Of a stretch of DNA of 64,000 nucleotides, positions 27,618-35,797 are shown piece after piece (the stretch's first letter is position 1; each line of letters starts with the position of its first letter). The notes beneath the pieces are model-generated. The model was given only the letters and a program-made list of their open reading frames with translations, searched no databases and had not been told where the DNA came from. Source of the DNA: Verrucomicrobiales bacterium (GTDB lineage: Bacteria > Verrucomicrobiota > Verrucomicrobiia > Verrucomicrobiales > DEV007); contig JAPYUT010000005.1 of the NCBI GenBank assembly GCA_029940475.1, positions 1-64,000 on the forward strand. Direction: 5' to 3'. A program made the position numbers and the translations under genes.

Positions 27618-28586
27618 TCAAGGCCGCCCCGCAGTCATGGCCATATAATCAAGATACCAATTCACGTATTTTGGAACCCCCTCGGCAATCGGTGTGGATG
27701 GAAAATAACCAAGCAGTTCACCCGCTTTTGAAATGTCCGCAAATGTGCGCGGCAGGTCGCCCGGCTGTTCGGGCAATTGATTGATTTCCGCCTTTTTGTC
27801 CAGTGCCCGTTCAACCAGCTCTATAAGCTCTGTAAGTGTAGTCGTCTGTGAGCCGCCTAAATTGAAAACATCAAAAATAGGTCCGCTATAGGCCAGTGCC
27901 GCGACAATCCCCTCAACGATGTCTTCAACATATGTGTAATCGCGGGCACTTGACCCGTCGCCAAATTTAGGAATGGGTTTTCCTTCGTTGATCAAGCGGG
28001 TAAACTTCGATATCGCCAGGTCGGGGCGCTGCCGCGGGCCATAAACAGTGAAGAACCTCAGGCAAACCGTGCGGATATTATTCAGGTGCGCGTATGTGGA
28101 GCAGAGTTGCTCGCCGGCCAGTTTGGTAGCGGCATATGGACTTATCGTCTGGTCAATGCGATCCAGCTCACTGAACGGCAGTTTTTTATTGAGGCCATAG
28201 ACTGATGAGCTCGAGGCAAAGATGAGCTTTGGCGTGGCGGCTTTTTTGATGGCCTCAAGCAAACGAAACGTGCCTTCGATGTTAGTGCGCAAATACAGCT
28301 CGGGATACTCGCGGGATGGACGCACTCCCGCCCGGGCAGCTAAATGAATCACGGCATCATAAGGCGGTCGGTCGAACGTTTTTTCGAGCACCGCCGGATC
28401 ACAAATATCGCCCTCCACAACTTGCAAGGATTCGCCGCTAGCCGCTATATTAGCACGCTTGATCGCCGGATCGTAAAAATCATTGAAATCATCAATGACG
28501 GTCACTGACACACCGTCGTGTATCAGCCTTTCAACCAAGTGGGAGCCAATAAAGCCGGCTCCACCAGTAACAAGAATTTCAGGCAT
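27618..28586 (-). CDS. NAD-dependent nucleotide-sugar epimerase (UDP-glucuronate 4-epimerase-like)
   Basis: Extended SDR protein of about 322 residues: Rossmann motif 'VTGGAGFIGSHLVERL', Ser in 'FASSSSVYG', catalytic 'YAATK', and 'YGPRQRPDLAISKFTRLI', which is typical of the UDP-glucuronate 4-epimerase group. It would supply UDP-galacturonate for LPS or capsule, in keeping with the LPS genes about 2 kb away. ATG at 28586 puts the glycine-rich loop right after the start; the frame opens at 28628. Substrate specificity is inferred, not proven. Confidence 0.88.
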   Translation of the reverse strand: MPEILVTGGAGFIGSHLVERLIHDGVSVTVIDDFNDFYDPAIKRANIAASGESLQVVEGDICDPAVLEKTFDRPPYDAVIHLAARAGVRPSREYPELYLRTNIEGTFRLLEAIKKAATPKLIFASSSSVYGLNKKLPFSELDRIDQTISPYAATKLAGEQLCSTYAHLNNIRTVCLRFFTVYGPRQRPDLAISKFTRLINEGKPIPKFGDGSSARDYTYVEDIVEGIVAALAYSGPIFDVFNLGGSQTTTLTELIELVERALDKKAEINQLPEQPGDLPRTFADISKAGELLGYFPSTPIAEGVPKYVNWYLDYMAMTAGRP

Positions 28587-28761
28587 AGATGCTGCCTTCC
28601 TGACAGACACGCCATCATATAGAAACATGAATTATCCGGCAAGTAAAAGCTTGAGCGCCTCCCCGGCTTATCGATTTTCTTTTTAACTTGATTAAAATGA
28701 ATAATTTATGCACAATATTAGTGAAGCCATGCCCATGAGGTGACAGGTTTATTGAAAACCG

Positions 28762-28790
28762 TTGACACAAGGGCAATTACTCGCATTAAA
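28762..28790 (+). promoter_or_regulatory. Candidate sigma-70 promoter
   Basis: TTGACA (28762-28767) is followed after 17 nt by ATTAAA (28785-28790), upstream of the gene at 28839. The -35 is perfect and the -10 weak. A palindrome overlaps the -10. Confidence 0.5.
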
Positions 28791-28797
28791 TGCGAGT
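28779..28797. promoter_or_regulatory. Perfect 9-bp palindrome over the -10, candidate operator
   Basis: ACTCGCATT and AATGCGAGT flank a single central A, giving a perfect 19-bp inverted repeat that covers the proposed -10 of the promoter at 28762-28790. A repressor dimer bound here would block initiation. No regulator gene is adjacent. Confidence 0.5.
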
Positions 28798-28838
28798 AGG
28801 CAAACCCTCTATTTTTGCGATTAAAAAGATTTTAAATC

Positions 28839-29516
28839 ATGAGTGACGAGACGCCAACTCCTCCGGAAAAACCTTCCTCTAAAACTTCCTCGGTTCCCTT
28901 AAAAAAGGAAACGGTACGAATCACCTTACGTAAGGGTGCGGGCTCCGGGTCTGCCCCGACGCCGGCTCCCGGTGTACCGCCGGCTCCCAAGCCTCCGGCT
29001 CCACCGCTGGGCGCAAAAACCGTCCCCTTGACGCCCGCTCCACCCGCTGCCGCTCCACCCGCTGCAGGTGCACCGCTGGCTCAACCAACTGCCAAGCTCA
29101 CTCCTGCCGGCACCCCCTCCGCACCGGGCAGCACAAGACCGCTGCCGAAAGCAACCGTAAAACTGCAACCAACAAAGGCTCCCAGCGCCGCAGGCAGTGG
29201 GGTTGCGCCAATTACCACCGGACAATTGTCCGGGGAACTTGACGACAACAGCGCAGAGGCAGGCACCACTCCGTTTGCTGCAATTTGCCTGGTGATCGCC
29301 TTGGTGGCGTTCTCGATAGGATTCTTCACTTCACAGGAAATTTTTGAACAGGATAAAAGTGGCGAGCCCACGTATGCCGTTCCTTACCGTGACTACAGGC
29401 ACGGCAGCTACGAAAAAATAGTGCGTGCAACCGGCGAAATTAATTGGGCCTATACCTTTTCTGACAACCTGCCTGAAATCAAGGACTACGCAGCATGGAA
29501 GAAACAGCAACTGTAG
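28839..29516 (+). CDS. Pro/Ala-rich single-pass membrane protein
   Basis: The 225-residue protein has a Thr/Lys-rich N-terminus ('KKETVRITLRKG'), a long low-complexity Pro/Ala stretch of about 80 residues, one membrane segment ('AAICLVIALVAFSIGFFTS') and a short C-terminal part. The Pro/Ala region would be cytoplasmic and extended (inference). No enzymatic motif. A candidate promoter and operator lie directly upstream, and trxA lies downstream behind a 320-nt gap. Confidence 0.75.
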   Translation: MSDETPTPPEKPSSKTSSVPLKKETVRITLRKGAGSGSAPTPAPGVPPAPKPPAPPLGAKTVPLTPAPPAAAPPAAGAPLAQPTAKLTPAGTPSAPGSTRPLPKATVKLQPTKAPSAAGSGVAPITTGQLSGELDDNSAEAGTTPFAAICLVIALVAFSIGFFTSQEIFEQDKSGEPTYAVPYRDYRHGSYEKIVRATGEINWAYTFSDNLPEIKDYAAWKKQQL

Positions 29517-29836
29517 ACCGTCCGTGCTTAATTTAATAACCCGCTTCTTTATCTGATGCCTTTTGCCATTGTTGCCCTTCTTGCCGCCCTGGTTCTACTC
29601 GTGCTTGAAATTCTCAAGTGATTCAGTGGTTCTGTCAGTGCGTGAAATGCCGATTTGAGCGCTGCTGTTAGTTAGGATCGGTTTTACCGCAGTGCGGGGT
29701 GTCCGGGTCGGGTATCCGCCACCAAACCCTCTTCCCGGTTGCCGATGTAGAACGGAAGCTTGCGCCCCGGTTTACTGCGTGTAATGAAAGGAGTCGGGCG
29801 CTTTATACCATCTGAAACTATTCCTTATCTAAAAAC
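29517..29836. other. 320-nt gap before trxA
   Basis: It contains one hydrophobic mini-ORF at 29556-29621. The remainder shows no tRNA or known RNA family and no convincing terminator. A weak AT-rich stretch (29799-29825) just before trxA may hold its promoter. Confidence 0.4.
29556..29621 (+). CDS. Possible 21-residue membrane microprotein
   Basis: ATG to TGA encodes a 21-residue peptide that is almost wholly hydrophobic (MPFAIVALLAAL, then Val/Leu-rich, ending EILK), i.e. one membrane-spanning helix with a basic C-terminus. No clear ribosome-binding site precedes it. Chance occurrence cannot be excluded. Confidence 0.25.
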   Translation: MPFAIVALLAALVLLVLEILK

Positions 29837-30166
29837 ATGGCAGACGAAAAAATCGTTATCCTTAATTCCGAAAACTTCGAGGCCGAGGTCAAGAACAGTG
29901 ACCGGCCAGTGCTTGTTGACTTCTGGGCAGAGTGGTGCGGCCCATGCAAAATGCTCAGTCCGCTGCTTGATGAATTGGCCAATGAAAAGGGCGAGGCCGT
30001 CAAGATTACCAAGGTAAATATTGACGACAACCAGGAGCTGGCGGTTGAATTCGGCGTCAAGTCCATCCCAATGCTGTTGTTCTTCCAGGGCGGCGAAGTT
30101 AAAGATCAAATTGTTGGCGTTGCCGGTAAGGATGCAATTAATGCCAAGCTGGACGCGTTGCTATAA
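29837..30166 (+). CDS. trxA: Thioredoxin
   Basis: A 109-residue thioredoxin with the full redox motif WCGPCK (C34, C37), the 'VLVDFWAEWCGPC' strand and helix, the cis-Pro region 'KSIPMLLFFQGGEV' and a typical C-terminal helix. It reduces protein disulfides in the cytoplasm using thioredoxin reductase. It is followed after 70 nt by lpxC/fabZ on the same strand; cotranscription is possible. Confidence 0.96.
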   Translation: MADEKIVILNSENFEAEVKNSDRPVLVDFWAEWCGPCKMLSPLLDELANEKGEAVKITKVNIDDNQELAVEFGVKSIPMLLFFQGGEVKDQIVGVAGKDAINAKLDALL

Positions 30167-30236
30167 GGCCGGGCACACTTAATATAACAGGATGCCTGCA
30201 CAGGATTGAGATATTGCCGGTTATCAACCTTACTGA

Positions 30237-31550
30237 ATGAGCATTCCACCACAGCGCACACTTGCTGCCAGCGCATCTCTGGAGGGCACCTCGCTCCACA
30301 CGGGGGAAAAGGTCACCCTTACCATGAGTCCCGCGCCACCAAACAGCGGTATACTTTTTAGAAGAATTGACCTCGATGATCAACCGTTTATTCCGGCTGT
30401 TGTTGATAATGTGCAGCAGGTTGAACGCGCCACCACCATCGCTGTCGGGTCAGTAAAAGTTCACACCGTCGAGCATGTCATCAGTGCGCTCACCGGCATG
30501 GGGGTAGACAATGCCATTATCGAAATGAACGCCAATGAGCCGCCAATCGGTGACGGCTCAGCTGCTCCTTACGTTGAATGTATCAAGACCGCCGGCATCA
30601 CGGACCAAGATCAACTGTGTAGTGTTTTCGAGGTGCGCGATCCCATTCATATCGAAGTCGGCGACGGCTCTCTCATCACCATCGTTCCTGACAAAGCGTT
30701 TCGTATATCCTGTACGCAAGTGGGACCCGAGGGAAAAATGACACAGTATTTCTCCACTGAAGTTACTCCCGAAATCTATGAGAAGGAAATTGCCCCGGCC
30801 CGCACATTTGTCTTTTATGAAGACGTTGAGCCGCTCCTGGAAAAGGGCCTCATTAAAGGCGGGTCGCTTGAAAATGCAGTGGTTGTCAGGGATAATTCAG
30901 TGCTCAGTAAAGAACCCTTGCGTTTCGAGAATGAATTTGCACGGCACAAGGTTCTTGACGTGATCGGTGACCTGATGCTGGCCGGAAAGCGCATCATGGG
31001 ACATGTTATCTGTGTCAAGCCCGGTCACGGGCCAAACACACAAATGGCGCGCCGGCTTAAAAAGGCGTTCGGCGAAATCATTTCCATGACGCCGCCAGTG
31101 AACATCCCCACCGGGGAAGGTGCCCTGGACATCAACGAAGTGATGCAGATCCTTCCGCATCGCTACCCCTTCCTGTTGCTTGATCGCATCATTAAATTTG
31201 AAGGGGACAACAAGTGCACGGGTATAAAGTCGGTCACTATTAACGAGCCCTTCTTCCAGGGACATTTCCCCGATCATCCTGTGATGCCGGGTGTATTACA
31301 ACTTGAGGCAATGGCACAACTCTCCAGTATCATGCTGCTGCGCAAACCTGAAAATCAAGGCAAGATGGGATATTTTATGAGTGCTGACAGGGTCAAGTTT
31401 CGCAAGCCCGTCGTCCCCGGAGACACTCTTTTTATAGAGGGCGAGGCTATCAAAATCAAAAGCAGCGTCGGTCATGCAAGATGCCGCTGTATTGTCAACG
31501 GCCAGATCGTTTCTGAGGCTGAACTTAAGTTCAGCCTCTTGTCGCGGTAA
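30237..31550 (+). CDS. lpxC/fabZ: Bifunctional LpxC/FabZ: lipid A deacetylase and 3-hydroxyacyl-ACP dehydratase
   Basis: The 437-residue fusion joins two enzymes that share a 3-hydroxyacyl-ACP-linked pathway. Residues 1-290 are LpxC, which deacetylates UDP-3-O-acyl-GlcNAc: zinc ligands H80 ('HTVEH'), H237 and D241 ('HKVLDVIGDL'), and H264 in 'KPGHGPN'. Residues about 298-437 are FabZ, which dehydrates 3-hydroxyacyl-ACP: H308 in 'LPHRYPFLLLDRI' and E357 in 'GVLQLEAMAQ'. The fusion is known from Bacteroidota and PVC bacteria. lpxA follows. Essential for LPS and fatty acid synthesis in such cells. Confidence 0.97.
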   Translation: MSIPPQRTLAASASLEGTSLHTGEKVTLTMSPAPPNSGILFRRIDLDDQPFIPAVVDNVQQVERATTIAVGSVKVHTVEHVISALTGMGVDNAIIEMNANEPPIGDGSAAPYVECIKTAGITDQDQLCSVFEVRDPIHIEVGDGSLITIVPDKAFRISCTQVGPEGKMTQYFSTEVTPEIYEKEIAPARTFVFYEDVEPLLEKGLIKGGSLENAVVVRDNSVLSKEPLRFENEFARHKVLDVIGDLMLAGKRIMGHVICVKPGHGPNTQMARRLKKAFGEIISMTPPVNIPTGEGALDINEVMQILPHRYPFLLLDRIIKFEGDNKCTGIKSVTINEPFFQGHFPDHPVMPGVLQLEAMAQLSSIMLLRKPENQGKMGYFMSADRVKFRKPVVPGDTLFIEGEAIKIKSSVGHARCRCIVNGQIVSEAELKFSLLSR

Positions 31551-31645
31551 TCATTTACCTTCGTGCCGGCTCCTTATAATTGTGCCCGGTTTGCCGCTCA
31601 TCGTTTACTTGCGATATTGGCACTCGTGGTTGATTCTTCCCCGTT

Positions 31646-32434
31646 GTGGCAGCCTGCAAAATTCACCCCACTGCCGTAATCGGCAGCGGTGCCCGGTTGG
31701 GTAACGATGTTGCCGTGGGGGCATATTGCTTGATTGGGGATGAGGTCGAAATTGGTGACCAGTGTGTGTTGCATGGTCACGTCACGCTGGAGGGCCCGGC
31801 AATCATCGGGCCGGAAAATGAATTCTACCCGCATTGTGCAATTGGCGGGCGCAGTCAGGACCTTAAATACACGGGAGAGCCCACCTTTTTGAAAATTGGC
31901 TCCGGGAATACATTTCGGGAATTCGTGACCGTTCACCGGGGAACCTCACCGGGGGAAAGCACTACTGTCGGCAATGGGGGATGTTTTTTGGCATATTGTC
32001 ACATTGCCCATGACTGTGTTGTGGGAGACGGCGTAATTTTCTCTAACAACGGCACTCTCGCCGGACATGTGAATATAGCTGACAACGCAATTCTTGGTGG
32101 CCTGTCCGCCATTCATCAGTTTTGCCGGGTTGGCCGGCATGCGCTTACCGGTGGTTGCTCAAAAATTGTTCAGGATGTTCCCCCCTTTATGATTGCCGAC
32201 GGCAACCCGGCACGGGTGCGTGGTGTTAATTCTGTGGGATTGCAGCGACATAATTTTCCTGAGGGGCAAATTCGAGCCCTCAAGGAGGCATATAAAACCA
32301 TTTATAAGCGCAACCTAAATGTGGCCGCAGCCATATCCGAGCTCAAGGAAAGTAATGCCGCAAAAGAAACCAATCATCCCGTTAATGAGTTGATTGCCTT
32401 CGTGGAAGCCAGCCAGCGGGGCATTATTCACTAG
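31646..32434 (+). CDS. lpxA: UDP-N-acetylglucosamine acyltransferase
   Basis: The 262-residue protein shows left-handed beta-helix hexapeptide repeats ('IHPTAVIGSGARLGNDVAVGAYCLIGDEVEIG') and the LpxA-type 'GRSQDLKYTGEPTFLKIGSGNTFREFVTVHRGT', with the catalytic His probably in 'CHIAHDCVVGDG'. It adds the first 3-hydroxyacyl chain from ACP to UDP-GlcNAc, the step before LpxC. The start is GTG at 31646; an in-frame stop at 31631 excludes longer forms. It lies 95 nt after lpxC/fabZ, as is usual. Confidence 0.96.
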   Translation: MAACKIHPTAVIGSGARLGNDVAVGAYCLIGDEVEIGDQCVLHGHVTLEGPAIIGPENEFYPHCAIGGRSQDLKYTGEPTFLKIGSGNTFREFVTVHRGTSPGESTTVGNGGCFLAYCHIAHDCVVGDGVIFSNNGTLAGHVNIADNAILGGLSAIHQFCRVGRHALTGGCSKIVQDVPPFMIADGNPARVRGVNSVGLQRHNFPEGQIRALKEAYKTIYKRNLNVAAAISELKESNAAKETNHPVNELIAFVEASQRGIIH

Positions 32435-32439
32435 AATTT

Positions 32440-33033
32440 TTAATGTGGCACCCCCGCAATTTTTTGTAGGCTATTTTTAATGTCTGTGAACGCACCGTTA
32501 TCAATCACCGGTTTGCGTTCATCCCAGGCTGGCTGTGGAACCGGTGGCAGCTTGAGCCACGAACGACATCCGCCATGCTCGCTCCGGTAGTTTATTCTCC
32601 AGGTTTGCCCAAGTCGATATATGCGCACCAGGGCCACCCTGATGGCTGGCGGATCACCGGCAGACTGTGCCCAGTCAAAGCGCTCGCGGATTGTCGCGCT
32701 GCTCCATATATGAAATGGTTCAAGCAAGGACACGGTATCCCAGAGAGTAAGGGTCCAGGTTGAGTCCAGTTGTGCCCAATACTTGATTTTTATCTCATCT
32801 CCAGGCTGGTAATCCGGCTGCCCGGGCTTTTGTGTGTCGGGCGGGCAGGCAGTTCTCACCCGCTCTGCCTGTTCGTGAAAAAGCGTAGGAAACAAGGCAA
32901 ATTGATCATGCTCAAACGTAAATCCTCCGCGTCCCTCACGGATCCCGCCCTTGCGGAGAATAAGACTCTGTCGGCCGGAGCCAAGCGCTTCACAGATTAG
33001 CGACCACTCCTTAAAGGCTGCTGATAAATTCAC
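32440..33033 (-). CDS. DUF1802 family protein
   Basis: The 197-residue protein begins 'AFKEWSLICEALGSGRQSLILRKGGI' and continues 'FTFEHDQFALFPTLFHEQAERV', the recognised pattern of DUF1802, a cytoplasmic family of unknown function. It starts at GTG and is convergent with lpxA, with 5 nt between stop codons. No signal peptide. Confidence 0.8.
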   Translation of the reverse strand: MNLSAAFKEWSLICEALGSGRQSLILRKGGIREGRGGFTFEHDQFALFPTLFHEQAERVRTACPPDTQKPGQPDYQPGDEIKIKYWAQLDSTWTLTLWDTVSLLEPFHIWSSATIRERFDWAQSAGDPPAIRVALVRIYRLGQTWRINYRSEHGGCRSWLKLPPVPQPAWDERKPVIDNGAFTDIKNSLQKIAGVPH

Positions 33034-33072
33034 GGCTAAATTGTGGGGCTCTAGCCTTCATGATGCAAGGCA

Positions 33073-33101
33073 TTGACTCTGTTACCGTAATTTGGTATTG
33101 T
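33073..33101 (+). promoter_or_regulatory. Sigma-70 promoter for tRNA-His
   Basis: TTGACT (33073-33078), a 17-nt spacer and TATTGT (33096-33101) make a good promoter about 80 nt before the tRNA-His gene; transcription may continue into rnc. Confidence 0.6.
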
Positions 33102-33183
33102 TGCCGTTCTCCCGCGAGCGGGCGGATTATATGAATTGATTCGTCCTCCCGCGTGAGTTTCGTATAGCAATTGTCGAGAGACG

Positions 33184-33259
33184 GTGACCGTAGCTCAGTT
33201 GGTAGAGCCCCGGTTTGTGGTACCGGTTGTCGCGGGTTCGAGTCCCGTCGGTCACCCCA
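33184..33259 (+). tRNA. tRNA-His (anticodon GTG)
   Basis: A cloverleaf folds: acceptor GTGACCG with CGGTCAC, D-arm 'AGCTCAGTTGGTAGAGC', anticodon stem CCGGT/ACCGG with loop TTGTGGT (anticodon GTG), T-arm with TTCGAGT, discriminator C and encoded CCA (33257-33259). The base at 33183 is G, matching the G-1 that pairs with C73, which is diagnostic for tRNA-His. Confidence 0.97.
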
Positions 33260-33325
33260 CCTCGATTAATATTTAGTGGGTATTCTGACGGAATATTGTT
33301 TCCATCATAAAAAACTTCACGGGCC

Positions 33326-34021
33326 ATGGAATCTCTGGAAAAGATAATTAATTATAAGTTTCGCAATCCTTTATTGCTTGCTGAGGCGCTTACCCATCCG
33401 AGCCTTGCCTACGAAACCCACAGACCACATTTTGACAACCAACGATTGGAGTTTCTGGGTGATGCCGTGCTTCAGCTTGTATTAACCGTTGAGCTTTTTA
33501 AGCGCTTCCCGGATTTTGCTGAAGGGGCGATGACCAAATTACGCTCTCGCCTTGTTTCCCGGGATGCGCTACAGGAGTATTCGCGAGACATTGAGCTGGG
33601 AAAATATCTCCTTGTCGGCAAGGGTGAAGATGCCTCCGGCGGGCGTGAAAGGGCAAGTGCCCTTGCTGATGCATTTGAATCTCTTGTTGGTGCCGTTTAT
33701 CTGGACTCAGGACTTGAGGAAGCCGGCTGCTTTGTGTTATCTTGTGCTTCAGCCAAAATAAACAGTGTTTCGGCGGGACCAATCGAGCAAAACCCTAAGG
33801 GAGAATTACAGGAAATACTGCAACGGCTGGCTCATTTTCCCCCGGCATATTTTGTGGTCGACGAATCTGGTCCTGACCATCAAAGAATCTTTGTCTCTGT
33901 AGTGAAGTGGGGAGAATTAACCCTTGGCCGCGGCTCAGGATCCAGTAAGAAAGAGGCTGAGACGGTGGCGGCGGCAGCGGCCCTTGAAAAACAACTTTGG
34001 AATACTCTTAAAAAGACTTAA
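33326..34021 (+). CDS. rnc: Ribonuclease III
   Basis: The 231-residue endonuclease cleaves double-stranded RNA, including rRNA precursors. The signature 'QRLEFLGDAVLQLVL' with catalytic Glu/Asp is at residues about 38-52; a second acidic pair occurs in 'ALADAFESLVGAVYLD'. A C-terminal double-stranded RNA-binding domain ('NPKGELQEILQRLAHFPPAYFVVDESGPDHQRIFVSVV', 'GSGSSKKEAETVAAAAALEK') completes it. It lies 66 nt after tRNA-His on the same strand. Confidence 0.97.
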   Translation: MESLEKIINYKFRNPLLLAEALTHPSLAYETHRPHFDNQRLEFLGDAVLQLVLTVELFKRFPDFAEGAMTKLRSRLVSRDALQEYSRDIELGKYLLVGKGEDASGGRERASALADAFESLVGAVYLDSGLEEAGCFVLSCASAKINSVSAGPIEQNPKGELQEILQRLAHFPPAYFVVDESGPDHQRIFVSVVKWGELTLGRGSGSSKKEAETVAAAAALEKQLWNTLKKT

Positions 34022-34055
34022 CCCGGCAATTTTTTGGTCGTGGACTTATTAATTT

Positions 34056-34081
34056 GTGAATTTAATAAGCGGTAAATTCAC
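34056..34081 (+). terminator. rnc: AT-rich hairpin after rnc, possible terminator
   Basis: GTGAATTTA and TAAATTCAC form a perfect 9-bp stem with an 8-nt loop, 35 nt after the rnc stop. The following sequence (TGTTAATATTTG) is only moderately U-rich, so termination is uncertain. Confidence 0.35.
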
Positions 34082-34148
34082 TGTTAATATTTGTGTGTAG
34101 CTTCTAAATAAAATGTTTAGTCCCACGAAAAGTTACCTGTTGGTGGGC

Positions 34149-34220
34149 TGTTGACAGCTTATAAACACACGCCCGGAAGCGGGGAACAGTATAAGTGACA
34201 GTGTGGAACTGTCCTTTTAG
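34149..34220 (+). ncRNA. Possible structured non-coding RNA
   Basis: A nested fold is visible: CTTATA (34158-34163) pairs with TATAAG (34190-34195), enclosing a CCCG-GAAG-CGGG hairpin (34172-34183), with imperfect outer pairing on both sides. Upstream, CCCAC (34122-34126) could pair with GTGGG (34142-34146). The family is unknown; it may be an sRNA or leader of the DUF2007-like gene. Confidence 0.25.
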
Positions 34221-34332
34221 GAAGTTATTCGTGCCTTTAAGATTAAGAATAAACACGGATCTATTACTTATCTTTCTTAAAGAGCTGGCAATAACCTGAA
34301 TAATCCCGGGGAGAAACATCTCAGATTGACCC

Positions 34333-34578
34333 ATGCGCACTGTTGCCAATTGCTTAAATATATCTGAAGCCCAAAGCATTTGTATTGTCCTTGATGCCAG
34401 CGGCATAAAATCATTTATCCCTGATGAGAACGTAGCGACGGCGGCCCCCTATCTTTTTGCCACAAAATCTGGAGTAAGGGTGCAGGTTGCAGTAAAAGAC
34501 GAGGTTCGGGCAATGGAGGCTATTTCGGATGCTGCGCGAACGGTAAAACCCGATGATAACCAACAACAATCGATCTAA
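34333..34578 (+). CDS. Small DUF2007-like protein
   Basis: The 81-residue protein ('TVANCLNISEAQSICIVLDASGIKSFI', then 'GVRVQVAVKDEVRAMEAI') matches the pattern of DUF2007, a small cytoplasmic ferredoxin-like domain of unknown role, often called a putative signal-transducing protein. Its stop is 3 nt before the cupin gene, so the two are probably cotranslated. Confidence 0.75.
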   Translation: MRTVANCLNISEAQSICIVLDASGIKSFIPDENVATAAPYLFATKSGVRVQVAVKDEVRAMEAISDAARTVKPDDNQQQSI

Positions 34579-34581
34579 AAA

Positions 34582-34920
34582 ATGGATCTCACCAACCGAT
34601 CGCAGATACCGGAAACCGGAGTTTCCCACAATAAGAGTATCCGCAAGCGGGTGCTTATTGAAAATGGAAGAATTCCAAAGCTGACCAATTTTAGTCAATC
34701 AACGATTAAGCCCGGACAACATTGCCCGGCACACACACATCCCGACATGTGGGAGGTTTACCTGGTAGAAGCAGGACATGGAATAATGGTTCTGGACGGT
34801 GAAAAAATCAGCCTTCAGCCTGGTGATCGGCTGATAGTTGAACCTGGTGAGCAACACTCGATGCAAAACCACAGTGCCAGCGACGACTTATTGCTGACCT
34901 ACTTTGGGATCGAAGAATAA
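34582..34920 (+). CDS. Cupin domain protein
   Basis: A 112-residue single-domain cupin: motif 1 'HCPAHTHPDMWEVYLVEAGHGIMVLDG' with its His/Glu metal ligands and motif 2 'PGDRLIVEPGEQHSMQN' with the third His. It probably binds a divalent metal. The reaction cannot be told; many such small cupins bind sugars or act as isomerases. It forms a unit with the DUF2007-like gene and is convergent with the metallophosphoesterase. Confidence 0.9.
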   Translation: MDLTNRSQIPETGVSHNKSIRKRVLIENGRIPKLTNFSQSTIKPGQHCPAHTHPDMWEVYLVEAGHGIMVLDGEKISLQPGDRLIVEPGEQHSMQNHSASDDLLLTYFGIEE

Positions 34921-34942
34921 GAATCTTAGCGCTTGCCTGTCA

Positions 34943-35797
34943 TTAATTACGGCAAACCAGGATCCTGGATGTAACTCTTCCCCACCCCTCGAGGGCAATG
35001 GAATCTTTGAAAAAATGTGCGATTGCGTGTGCTCCGAGCCCCGCCCCGGAGTCACAAATGGCCGGTAAAGTCAGGTAATGGATTCCACTTTGCTCATCCG
35101 TGATGAAGCCACCATCATGGTCGTGGCCGTTAAAGTGAGCCGCAACCGAAGGGTTGCGATCAAGCATTTGAAGCAAATCTGAATAATTCCAACACTGATG
35201 TCGCAAGCTTCCTGATTTTTGATTTGCCACCATGTGATTGAGGACCAGCACCCGATCGCCAGAGTTATTGGCCTGTACCAACTGGCGTTCAATTTGACGC
35301 ATTTGTGAGTTTCCTGCCCTGCCGTTCCAGTGTTGTCCTGAGGGATCACCCCGGCGGCGCAACTGGGCAAGATCATGCTTCGCCTGTATGCCGTCCAGGT
35401 CAGCGGAAGCCACGGAAACTTCGGTCGAGTCAATGGCTATTAGGCGCCACCCGTCGCGTCTCAGGCGCTCTCCTGCAATATTTGTGATGCCAAGCCTCGA
35501 TGCAACTTCCTGGCGTCCCAAGGGCCCTGCTAGGTCATGGTTGCCCAGTATGTGAATGAAAGGGTGAACAGAATCACCAAGGACACACAGGACAGCATCA
35601 AGGTGAGGGCTCTCGTTGGAATCGACAATGTCACCAAGATTTACGACTGCCAGCAGATCATTGCGGTTAAAGCATTCAATTGCCTCGGCAAGATACTGCA
35701 ATGATTGTCGATAGTGACACTTGCCCAGATTTTCCCGATCAGCATATTGCACATCTGAGAAAATACCGAGAGAGAAAAGGGGCCGAGGGGAGGGCAT
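34943..35797 (-). CDS. Metallophosphoesterase (ADP-ribose/CDP-alcohol diphosphatase-like)
   Basis: About 284 residues of a calcineurin-like phosphoesterase: 'LGIFSDVQYAD' (metal Asp), 'VVNLGDIVDSN' (bridging Asp), 'HILGNHDLAG' (Asn/His), 'VLVLNHMVANQ' and 'HFNGHDHDGGF' (His ligands). The 'DVQYAD' and 'YRQSLQYLAEAI' stretches resemble Mn-dependent ADP-ribose/CDP-alcohol diphosphatases (ADPRM type), which hydrolyse nucleotide diphosphate linkages. ATG at 35797 fits the conserved start; the frame opens 20 codons upstream. Confidence 0.85.
   Translation of the reverse strand: MPSPRPLFSLGIFSDVQYADRENLGKCHYRQSLQYLAEAIECFNRNDLLAVVNLGDIVDSNESPHLDAVLCVLGDSVHPFIHILGNHDLAGPLGRQEVASRLGITNIAGERLRRDGWRLIAIDSTEVSVASADLDGIQAKHDLAQLRRRGDPSGQHWNGRAGNSQMRQIERQLVQANNSGDRVLVLNHMVANQKSGSLRHQCWNYSDLLQMLDRNPSVAAHFNGHDHDGGFITDEQSGIHYLTLPAICDSGAGLGAHAIAHFFKDSIALEGWGRVTSRILVCRN

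Larger units (their letters stand above)
34022..34332. other. 311-nt gap with inverted repeats
   Basis: No ORF of interest. Two structured parts are visible and listed separately: an AT-rich hairpin at 34056-34081 and an extended rod-like fold near 34149-34220. No known small RNA family was recognised; it is not tmRNA, and the small SRP RNA loop does not fit. Confidence 0.5.

Noticed and set aside
28706-28714. Perfect DnaA box TTATGCACA
   Set aside because: It is isolated in an AT-rich stretch; a single 9-mer in 64 kb occurs easily by chance.
33127-33327. 66-residue minus-strand ORF over the tRNA
   Set aside because: Translation of antisense tRNA-His; a common spurious ORF.
34149-34220. Small signal recognition particle RNA
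   Set aside because: The GGAA tetraloop and its flanking asymmetric loops do not match the SRP domain IV; the loop here is GAAG in a CCCG/CGGG stem.
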